Assembly (NCBI GenBank): GCA_044344715.1
Contig: JBIJCI010000073.1
Span: 1 to 5,442 of the forward strand
DNA from: F1-60-MAGs027 sp044344715
Lineage (GTDB): Bacteria > Actinomycetota > Acidimicrobiia > Acidimicrobiales > Ilumatobacteraceae
Length of the DNA stretch: 5,442 bases
Reading direction: 5' to 3'
Part shown: positions 1-5,442 of the stretch, piece after piece
Layout of the letters: each line of letters starts with the position of its first letter
How positions within the stretch are numbered: position 1 is the stretch's first letter
Program-made: the position numbers and the translations under genes
The notes under the pieces: generated by a model
What the model was told of the DNA's origin: nothing
Databases searched by the model: none
What the model saw: the letters and a program-made list of their open reading frames with translations, nothing else

Positions 1-2300
1 TAGATCGAGAACAGCAGGATCGCGAGCGAGACACCGGCGATGGTGTAGCGGGCGCCGTCGTTGTCGCGCAGGTTGATCACCGCGGGGAGGATCAGCAGCG
101 AGACCAGGTTCATGACCTTGATCAGCGGATTGAGCGCCGGACCAGCGGTGTCCTTGAACGGGTCGCCGACGGTATCGCCGATGACCGCTGCCTTGTGGGC
201 GTCCGATCCCTTTCCGCCGTGGTGTCCGTCCTCGATGTACTTCTTCGAGTTGTCCCAGGCGCCACCCGCATTGCTGAGGTAGTTGGCCATCAGCTGACCG
301 GTGAGAATGACCGCCGCGAGGAACGCACCGAGCGCGAAGTAGTTGATGCCGAAGCCGACGATGACCGGCGTGAGCACTGCGAGCAGTGCGGGTGTGGTGA
401 GTTCGCGCAGCGAGGCGGCGGTGCAGATGTCGATGACGGGGGCGTAGTCGGGCTTCTTGGTGCCGGCCATGATGCCACCGTCCTTGAACTGCTTGCGCAC
501 CTCCTGCACCACGACGCCGGCCGTCCGACCGACCGCGCGGATGGCGAGGGCCGAGAACATGAAGGCAATCGAGCCACCGATGAGGAGACCGATGAACGTC
601 TTCACGTCGGCGACGTTGATCTGCGTACGCAGGTCGCTGAAGATGGCATCGCCCTTGATGCCCTCCTTGGCGAACCCGAGCTCGCCGGCGATTGTCTCGA
701 TGTACGAGGCGAAGAGCGCCACGGCGGCGATGACGGCGGAACCGATCGCGAAGCCCTTGGTGACCGCCTTGGTGGTGTTGCCCACGGCATCGAGTCCGAC
801 CATGATCTTGCGTGGTTCGCCCTGGAACTCACCCGCCATCTCGGCGATTCCGGCCGCATTGTCGGCGACCGGACCGAAGGTGTCCTCGGAGACGATCACA
901 CCCGTGGTGGCGAGCATTCCCATGCCGCAGAGTGCGACGAGGTACAGCGACAACTGGACGTTGCCGCCACCGAGCCACAGCGTGGCACCCAGCGAGATGG
1001 CGATGCAGATGATCGCGTACACCGACGACTCGAGGCCGACGGCAGTGCCGGAGAGCACGACCGTTGCCGGACCGGTCTCGGCGGATTCGGCGATCTCTTC
1101 GACCGGGCCGTACTCGGTTCCGGTGAAGTACTCGGTGAGACGGCTCAGCACCTGCGCGAGGATCAGACCGATCAGCACGGCACCGAAGACTCGCCAGCCG
1201 ATACCCGAGATGGTGACCTCTGCACCGCCGTGTCCGATGCTTCCCTTGGCCGGGTTACCGACGTAGGTGACGGCAAGGGCGAGGGTTCCGATCACGGTGA
1301 TGATGCCGGCGGTGAGGAAGCCGCGGTTGATCGGCTTGAGGGCGTTCATCTCGCCATCCTTCGCGCGCACGGCAAACACGCCGGCGATGGACGCGATTAC
1401 ACCGATTGCTCGGGCGGCCAACGGGAACACCAACCCGAGTGCCGGGTTGAGACCGACCGAGTTGAATGCGGCGACACCGAGGATGATCGAGGCGACGAGC
1501 GTTACCTCGTAGCTCTCGAACAGGTCGGCTGCCATTCCGGCGCAGTCACCGACGTTGTCACCGACGTTGTCGGCGATCACGGCCGGGTTGCGGGGGTCGT
1601 CCTCGGGGATTCCCGCCTCGACCTTGCCGACGAGGTCGGCACCGACGTCGGCTGCCTTGGTGAAGATGCCGCCGCCGACGCGCAGGAACAAGGCGATCAG
1701 CGAGCCACCGAAACCGAAGCCGACGAGCATCGCCGACGACGTGTTCTGGAAGAGTGCGATGATGACCGTCGCGCCGAGCAGGCCGAGACCGACGGTGAAC
1801 ATACCGGCCACGCCACCGGTACGGAACGCGACCTCGAGCGCCTCGCGCATCGAGCCGCGGCGGGCGGCAGCGGCGGTACGGATGTTGCCACGTGTGGCCA
1901 GCGTCATGCCGATATAGCCGGTCAGACCGGAGGCGACGCAGCCCAGCAGGAAGGCCAGGGTTCGCCAGACCCCCGAACTTACGAAGCTGAGGGCCTCCTC
2001 GCCGTTCGGCTTCTCGATCGCCACCGAGGTAACGAACACGATGATCGCAACCGGTACCAGGATCATGCTGATCGTGCGGAACTGGCGCTTCAAGTAGGCG
2101 AGCGCTCCGACCTGGATGGCGGAGGCAATCTCCTTCATCTTCGCCGTGCCTTCGTCCTGGGCCATCACCGATTTTGCGAGGAAGAACCCGACGGCGATCG
2201 CGAGCAGCGACGCCGCACCGGAGAGCCACAGCACGAGCCACTCGCCACCCTTCAGGGTGAAGTCCTGCCAGCCGCCTTCAGATGCCATGAGAGCGTTCAC
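1..2300 (-). CDS. hppA: K+-independent membrane-bound proton-translocating pyrophosphatase (partial, C-terminus off the left edge)
   Basis: This integral membrane pump couples hydrolysis of pyrophosphate to phosphate with H+ export across the cytoplasmic membrane. Reading from GTG at 2300, 766 codons are open to the window edge, where an incomplete TA codon remains (Tyr or stop). The family has about 16 membrane helices, and hydrophobic segments run through the whole protein. Visible Mg-PPi ligand motifs are DVGADLVGK (D218, D222, K226), EDDPRN (E233), DNVGDNVGD (D244, D248, D252), DNAAGIAE (D480), GGAWDNSKK (D683, K686) and GDTVGDPFKD (D709, D713, K716, D717). GNTTKAVTKG carries Lys at 511 and Thr at 514. 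K+-dependent enzymes have Ala at the Lys position, so this is the K+-independent class, whose characterised members pump H+. The start is limited by an in-frame TAA at 2309-2307. GTG 2300 has GAGGA 10 bases upstream, while ATG 2288, four codons on, has no such site. The gene is divergent from sdhC. The family assignment is very secure, the exact start less so. Confidence 0.96.
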   Translation of the reverse strand, partial: MNALMASEGGWQDFTLKGGEWLVLWLSGAASLLAIAVGFFLAKSVMAQDEGTAKMKEIASAIQVGALAYLKRQFRTISMILVPVAIIVFVTSVAIEKPNGEEALSFVSSGVWRTLAFLLGCVASGLTGYIGMTLATRGNIRTAAAARRGSMREALEVAFRTGGVAGMFTVGLGLLGATVIIALFQNTSSAMLVGFGFGGSLIALFLRVGGGIFTKAADVGADLVGKVEAGIPEDDPRNPAVIADNVGDNVGDCAGMAADLFESYEVTLVASIILGVAAFNSVGLNPALGLVFPLAARAIGVIASIAGVFAVRAKDGEMNALKPINRGFLTAGIITVIGTLALAVTYVGNPAKGSIGHGGAEVTISGIGWRVFGAVLIGLILAQVLSRLTEYFTGTEYGPVEEIAESAETGPATVVLSGTAVGLESSVYAIICIAISLGATLWLGGGNVQLSLYLVALCGMGMLATTGVIVSEDTFGPVADNAAGIAEMAGEFQGEPRKIMVGLDAVGNTTKAVTKGFAIGSAVIAAVALFASYIETIAGELGFAKEGIKGDAIFSDLRTQINVADVKTFIGLLIGGSIAFMFSALAIRAVGRTAGVVVQEVRKQFKDGGIMAGTKKPDYAPVIDICTAASLRELTTPALLAVLTPVIVGFGINYFALGAFLAAVILTGQLMANYLSNAGGAWDNSKKYIEDGHHGGKGSDAHKAAVIGDTVGDPFKDTAGPALNPLIKVMNLVSLLILPAVINLRDNDGARYTIAGVSLAILLFSI

Positions 2301-2310
2301 GTGTGTTTAT

Positions 2311-2315
2311 TCCTC
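2311..2315 (-). promoter_or_regulatory. Shine-Dalgarno site supporting the hppA GTG start
   Basis: On the minus strand GAGGA lies 10 bases before GTG at 2300 and 22 bases before ATG at 2288. The first spacing is usable for initiation and the second is too long. An in-frame TAA lies between this site and the GTG, so no start further upstream is possible. The site therefore favours the GTG, which adds the residues MNAL ahead of the internal Met. Confidence 0.55.
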
Positions 2316-2325
2316 GCTACGAAGT

Positions 2326-2348
2326 GGGGTCGCCCAAGGGCAAACCCC
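2326..2348. repeat. nested inverted repeat in the hppA leader / divergent intergenic region
   Basis: The plus strand reads GGGGT, c, GCCC, aa, GGGC, aa, ACCCC, so two perfect arm pairs (5 bp and 4 bp) are nested around one centre. As hppA leader RNA it could fold into a short GC-rich hairpin, with the innermost C-G pair opened to give a four-base loop. It ends about 26 bases before the hppA GTG and lies upstream of sdhC. It could be a leader hairpin or a dyad operator. No known regulator motif is recognised, and chance occurrence in GC-rich DNA is possible. Confidence 0.45.
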
Positions 2349-2351
2349 CGA

Positions 2352-2380
2352 TTTATGGGTCCGAAAGAGTATAAAGAACG
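2352..2380. promoter_or_regulatory. AT-rich patch with possible -10 elements for hppA and/or sdhC
   Basis: This is the only clearly AT-rich stretch between the divergent genes. The minus strand has TATACT (2373-2368), which resembles a -10 box and would give hppA a leader of roughly 60 bases containing the inverted repeat. The plus strand has TATAAA (2370-2375), which could serve sdhC with a leader of over 100 bases. No good -35 hexamer is found at 16-18 bases for either, so this is only a candidate. Confidence 0.25.
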
Positions 2381-2403
2381 CGGGGCGGTCACGGGGAATC
2401 GCC

Positions 2404-2457
2404 GTTCGGGCGGTGAGACGGGCTTCACGCAATCCCCGAGGTCTGCGGTTCGGGCGG
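2404..2457. repeat. 10-bp direct repeat GTTCGGGCGG, two copies 44 bp apart, upstream of sdhC
   Basis: Identical GTTCGGGCGG copies lie at 2404-2413 and 2448-2457. A shorter related GGGCGGT stands at 2383-2389 and recurs within the first copy's flank at 2408-2414. The 44-bp spacing is close to four helical turns, so both copies would face nearly the same side of the DNA, as regulator sites often do. The motif is GC-only apart from two T bases, so it may be compositional. No matching known regulator is recognised. Confidence 0.3.
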
Positions 2458-2500
2458 GCGCCGTGGCACAACTAGCGTCAATCGACGGCGAGACCACCCC

Positions 2501-3268
2501 ATGAGCACCACCGCAACACCATCCAGGCCCCCGGTCACCGCAACGGCGACCGCGCCGCGTCGTCGGCGACCGTTCCTCGTCGACCTCTACGCGACGGCGG
2601 TCGGCAAGAAGTACGCGATGGCAATCTCCGGTATCGCGCTCATGGGTTTCGTGCTCTTCCACATGATCGGCAACCTGAAGATGTACTTCGGTGCCACCGA
2701 CCTGAACGAGTACGCGGAGTTCCTGAAGAAGTTGTTGTACCCGCTCGCACCGAAGGAGTCGGTGCTGTGGATCCTGCGCCTCGGACTCATCGGCATGCTC
2801 GCGCTGCACCTGCACGCTGCGTGGTCGCTCACCGTCCTCAACCGCCATGCCCGACCGGTGCGCTACCAGAGCGCACGCGACTACAAGGAGGCCACGCTCG
2901 CCAGCCGCTCGATGCGCCTCTCGGGCATCGTCGTGCTGGTGTTCGTCGTGTGGCACCTGCTCGACCTCACGTTCGGGGTGGTCAACACGATCGGCGCCGA
3001 CGGTGAGTTCGTCCGTGCCGAGGTGTACGCCAACGTCGTGCGTAGCTTCGAGCGCTGGCCGGTGGCCGTCTTCTACATCGTGGCCAACCTGCTCCTCGGG
3101 CTCCACCTGTCGCACGGTGCGTGGAGCATCTTCCAGTCACTTGGCTGGAACAATCCCCGCTTCAACGCCTGGCGCGTTGCCTTCGCCCGTGGCTTTGCGG
3201 CGGTCGTGGTTATCGGCAACGTCTCGTTCCCTATCGCGGTACTGACGGGAGTGGTGAGCGTCCGATGA
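2501..3268 (+). CDS. sdhC: succinate dehydrogenase cytochrome b subunit (b558-type diheme membrane anchor)
   Basis: This single-polypeptide membrane anchor of complex II (255 aa) moves electrons from the SdhB Fe-S clusters to quinone, most likely menaquinone. A Pro/Thr/Arg-rich tail (residues 1-24) precedes the conserved GKKYAMAISG start of helix 1. Five hydrophobic helices lie near residues 38-59, 88-112, 140-161, 187-209 and 226-250. The first four each carry a candidate heme histidine: H54 (FHMIGNLK), H105 (HLHAAW), H152 (VWHLLDL) and H202 (LHLSHG). By analogy with Bacillus SdhC and Wolinella FrdC these would bind two b hemes. There is no cysteine anywhere, so SdhC itself cannot ligate an Fe-S cluster. 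The pattern, including GFVLxHMIGNLK and SVLWILR, matches actinobacterial SdhC. A weak ribosome site, GGCGAG, lies 8 bases before the ATG. The stop overlaps the sdhA start (ATGA). The gene leads the sdhCAB operon. Confidence 0.95.
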   Translation: MSTTATPSRPPVTATATAPRRRRPFLVDLYATAVGKKYAMAISGIALMGFVLFHMIGNLKMYFGATDLNEYAEFLKKLLYPLAPKESVLWILRLGLIGMLALHLHAAWSLTVLNRHARPVRYQSARDYKEATLASRSMRLSGIVVLVFVVWHLLDLTFGVVNTIGADGEFVRAEVYANVVRSFERWPVAVFYIVANLLLGLHLSHGAWSIFQSLGWNNPRFNAWRVAFARGFAAVVVIGNVSFPIAVLTGVVSVR

Positions 3269-5199
3269 AGAAGAAGACCAAGACCGTGCTCGATTCCAAG
3301 ATCCCCGACGGTGACCTCGCCGAGAAGTGGGACAACTTCAAGGCGGGCGCCAAGTTGGTGAATCCCAACAACAAGCGCAAGTTCAAGGTGATCGTGGTGG
3401 GTACCGGTCTCGCCGGCGCATCGGCGGCGGCCACGCTCGCCGAGCTCGGGTACCAAGTCGATGCCTTTACCTTCCACGATTCGCCGCGCCGCGCGCACTC
3501 GATCGCCGCGCAGGGCGGCATCAATGCGGCGAAGAACTACCAGGGTGACGGGGACAGCGTGCACCGGCTCTTCACCGACACGATCAAGGGCGGCGACTTC
3601 CGTTCGCGCGAGGCGAACGTGTACCGACTGGCCCAGGTGTCGGTGAACATCATCGACCAGATGGTGGCCCAGGGTGTGCCGTTCGCCCGCGAGTACGGCG
3701 GACTGCTCGACAACCGCAGCTTCGGTGGCGCCCAGGTGAGCCGTACGTTCTACGCACGCGGCCAGACCGGTCAGCAGTTGCTGCTCGGCGCGTACCAGCA
3801 GTTGTCGCGCCAGATCGGCCTCGGTGGCGTGCGGCTGTTCAACCGCTGCGAGCTGGTCGACATCGTGGTCATCGACGGTCGGGCCGCCGGCATCGTGGTG
3901 CGCGACCTCCTGACCGGCGAACTGGTGAGTCATGCCGCCCATGCCGTCGTGCTCGCCACCGGTGGCTACGGCAACGTCTACTTCCTCTCCACCAACGCGA
4001 TGAACTGCAACGTGACGGCCGCCTGGCGCGCCCACCGTCGCGGTGCCTACTTCGCCAACCCCTGCTACACACAGATCCACCCGACCTGTATCCCGCAGGC
4101 CGACGAGACGCAGTCGAAGCTCACCCTGATGAGCGAGTCGCTGCGCAACGACGGTCGCGTGTGGGTGCCGAGGAACCCCGACGAGATGCGTCCGGCGCAC
4201 CAGATTCCCGAGGAGGACCGCGACTACTACCTCGAGCGTCTCTACCCGTCGTACGGCAACCTCGCGCCGCGCGACATCTCGTCGCGTGCGGCCAAGCGGC
4301 TCGTCGACAAGGGTCAGGGTGTCGGGCCGCTGAAGAACGGCGTGTACCTCGACTTCTCGGCAGCCATCAGCCGCCTCGGTCGCAACGTGGTGGAGGAGCG
4401 CTACGGCAACCTCTTCGAGATGTACGAGCGCATCGCCGGCGAGAATCCCTACCAGGTGCCGATGCGCATCTATCCGGCGACCCACTACACGATGGGTGGC
4501 CTGTGGGTCGACTACGAGTTGCAGACCACGGTGCCCGGCCTGTACGCGGCCGGCGAAGCCAACTTCTCCGACCACGGCGCCAACCGACTCGGCGCGAGTG
4601 CGTTGATGCAGGGGCTCGCCGATGGATACTTCGTCCTGCCGTACACGATCAGCAACGGTCTCGCGCCGTTGCTCAACACGAAGGTGCCCGGCACCGACCA
4701 CCCGGAGTTCCAGCGCGTCGAAGCAGAGGCCCGCGACCGCTACCGCGGGTACGTGGATACGAAGGGCACTCGCTCGCCCGACTGGTTCCACCGCGAGCTC
4801 GGCAAGATCATCTGGGACTACTGCGGGATGGAACGCGACCACAACGGCCTGGAGAAGGCGATCAGCGAGATCCCCGCGTTGTACGACGAGTTCCGCAAGG
4901 ACCTGCGCGTAACGGGTACCGACGAGGGTGTCAACCAGACACTCGAGAAGGCCGGTCGCGTCGACGACTTCTTCCAGCTGGGCATGCTCATGTGCAAGGA
5001 CGCACTCACCCGCGAGGAGAGCTGCGGTGGCCACTTCCGCGTGGAGTACCAGACCGAGGATGGCGAGGCGAAGCGCGACGACGACGACTTCTGCCACGTG
5101 TCCGCATGGGAGTGGACGGGCGATCCGTCCGCGGCCCGACTGCACGAGGAGCCGCTCGAATTCGAAACCATCAAGCTCGCCACGAGGAGCTACAAGTGA
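3265..5199 (+). CDS. sdhA: succinate dehydrogenase flavoprotein subunit
   Basis: This catalytic subunit of complex II (644 aa) oxidises succinate to fumarate at the cytoplasmic membrane face in the TCA cycle. It has a Rossmann FAD-binding motif GTGLAG (G46, G48, G51). H78 in RAHSIAAQGG is the expected covalent FAD attachment site. Candidate active-site residues by family alignment are H272 (HPT), E291 (SESLR), R341 (RDISSRA, the likely proton-shuttle Arg), H407 (THYTMGG) and R441 (GANRLG). Length and sequence fit the larger SdhA form of actinobacteria and Bacteroidetes, paired with a b558-type SdhC, rather than the ~590-residue E. coli type. The open frame extends 48 codons upstream inside sdhC. 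ATG 3265 is chosen because it overlaps the sdhC stop, has GGTGAG six bases upstream, and begins just before the family-typical N-terminus. The GTGA overlap with sdhB points to coupled translation. Nothing looks degraded. Confidence 0.98.
   Translation: MKKKTKTVLDSKIPDGDLAEKWDNFKAGAKLVNPNNKRKFKVIVVGTGLAGASAAATLAELGYQVDAFTFHDSPRRAHSIAAQGGINAAKNYQGDGDSVHRLFTDTIKGGDFRSREANVYRLAQVSVNIIDQMVAQGVPFAREYGGLLDNRSFGGAQVSRTFYARGQTGQQLLLGAYQQLSRQIGLGGVRLFNRCELVDIVVIDGRAAGIVVRDLLTGELVSHAAHAVVLATGGYGNVYFLSTNAMNCNVTAAWRAHRRGAYFANPCYTQIHPTCIPQADETQSKLTLMSESLRNDGRVWVPRNPDEMRPAHQIPEEDRDYYLERLYPSYGNLAPRDISSRAAKRLVDKGQGVGPLKNGVYLDFSAAISRLGRNVVEERYGNLFEMYERIAGENPYQVPMRIYPATHYTMGGLWVDYELQTTVPGLYAAGEANFSDHGANRLGASALMQGLADGYFVLPYTISNGLAPLLNTKVPGTDHPEFQRVEAEARDRYRGYVDTKGTRSPDWFHRELGKIIWDYCGMERDHNGLEKAISEIPALYDEFRKDLRVTGTDEGVNQTLEKAGRVDDFFQLGMLMCKDALTREESCGGHFRVEYQTEDGEAKRDDDDFCHVSAWEWTGDPSAARLHEEPLEFETIKLATRSYK
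5184..5189 (+). promoter_or_regulatory. Shine-Dalgarno site for the sdhB GTG start
   Basis: GAGGAG, inside the last codons of sdhA, stands 6 bases before GTG 5196. This strong match fixes the non-ATG start of sdhB and supports the four-base GTGA overlap with the sdhA stop. Confidence 0.75.
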
Positions 5200-5442
5200 C
5201 CCGCAAGCTGACCAACCTCACGCTCAAGGTCTGGCGCCAGGCCGGACCCGACGACGCGGGTCGATTCGAGACGCACGTCATCGACTCGATCACCGACGAG
5301 GCGTCGTTCCTCGAGATGCTCGACGTGCTGAACGAGGGCCTCATCGCCAAGGGAGAAGAGGCCGTGGTCTTCGACCACGACTGCCGTGAGGGAATCTGCG
5401 GAACCTGCTCGCTGATGATCAACGGCCAGGCGCACGGTCCGC
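5196..5442 (+). CDS. sdhB: succinate dehydrogenase iron-sulfur subunit (partial, C-terminus off the right edge)
   Basis: This Fe-S subunit of complex II passes electrons from the SdhA flavin to the SdhC hemes and quinone. Only the first 82 codons, about a third of a normal ~245-250 aa protein, are in the window. They cover the N-terminal plant-ferredoxin-like domain: a beta-strand start (LTNLTLKVWRQ), a helix (SFLEMLDVLNEGL) and the [2Fe-2S] motif CREGICGTC with C63, C68 and C71. The fourth cluster cysteine, and the C-terminal domain with the [4Fe-4S] and [3Fe-4S] centres, would lie beyond the edge. DHDCREGICGTCSLMINGQ with HGP following is typical of SdhB partners of b558-type SdhC. The GTG start overlaps the sdhA TGA as GTGA and has GAGGAG six bases upstream. 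The truncation is due to the window, not to damage. Confidence 0.96.
   Translation, partial: MTRKLTNLTLKVWRQAGPDDAGRFETHVIDSITDEASFLEMLDVLNEGLIAKGEEAVVFDHDCREGICGTCSLMINGQAHGP

Noticed and set aside
2393..2436. GGGGA ... TCCCC inverted pair in the sdhC upstream region
   Set aside because: The arms match over only about five bases and are some 30 bases apart in GC-rich DNA, so this is expected by chance. No poly-T tract follows, so it is not a terminator.
2116..2475. Possible small plus-strand gene (119 codons) spanning the hppA start and the intergenic region
   Set aside because: More than half lies antisense to hppA. The remaining residues have no recognisable motif, and the frame stops just before sdhC with no supporting ribosome site.
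195..2504. Very long plus-strand open frame (769 codons) opposite hppA
   Set aside because: Its translation is a low-complexity Asp/Glu/Arg/Gly/His-rich string with no domain. It is the mirror of hppA codon bias in high-GC DNA. The minus strand gives a full, motif-complete pyrophosphatase.
2297..3115. Minus-strand open frame (272 codons) opposite sdhC running into the intergenic region
   Set aside because: The translation is charged low-complexity sequence without domain or ribosome site. It overlaps the promoter region and the well-supported sdhC, and is best read as an antisense shadow.
3121..3264. 48-codon upstream extension of the sdhA frame
   Set aside because: It lies wholly inside sdhC in another frame and resembles no SdhA N-terminus. 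The ATG at 3265 has coupling overlap and a ribosome site.
3073..5145. Long minus-strand open frame (690 codons) opposite sdhA
   Set aside because: Its composition is Val/Ala/His/Arg/Glu-rich with no recognisable family, and it exactly shadows sdhA, whose catalytic and FAD motifs are intact.

Overview
This is a high-GC window (mostly G/C at third codon positions) holding core energy metabolism. I see no mobile element, CRISPR array, RNA gene or toxin-like cassette. Two divergent transcription units share a ~200 bp promoter region. The protein types suggest an actinobacterium: a single-subunit diheme-type SdhC, a ~644-residue SdhA and an SdhB with the CREGICGTC motif. SdhC resembles the Corynebacterium/Mycobacterium sdhCAB form. 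A lineage such as Acidimicrobiia is possible but cannot be fixed from the sequence alone.

Left part (minus strand, running off the left edge): hppA, a membrane-bound proton-pumping pyrophosphatase. It is nearly complete, lacking only its extreme C-terminus. All pyrophosphate-binding motifs are present, and the GNTTK...T signature places it in the K+-independent class. It most likely starts at a GTG at 2300, which has a good Shine-Dalgarno site, rather than at the ATG 12 bases downstream.

Middle (about 2301-2500): the divergent intergenic region. It contains an AT-rich patch with weak -10-like boxes, a nested inverted repeat in the presumed hppA leader, and a 10-bp direct repeat nearer sdhC.

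Right part (plus strand): sdhC-sdhA-sdhB, the succinate:menaquinone oxidoreductase (complex II). The genes are joined by 4-base start/stop overlaps (ATGA and GTGA), so the operon is probably translationally coupled. sdhB is cut by the right edge after the third cysteine of its [2Fe-2S] motif.

How the genes fit together: SdhA oxidises succinate with FAD, SdhB carries electrons through Fe-S clusters, and SdhC passes them across the membrane to quinone. In this SdhC class, reduction of low-potential menaquinone by succinate is thought to draw on the proton motive force, whereas HppA builds that force from pyrophosphate. A functional link between the two units is attractive but is inference. I found no convincing undescribed system here; the findings are modest regulatory and mechanistic points.
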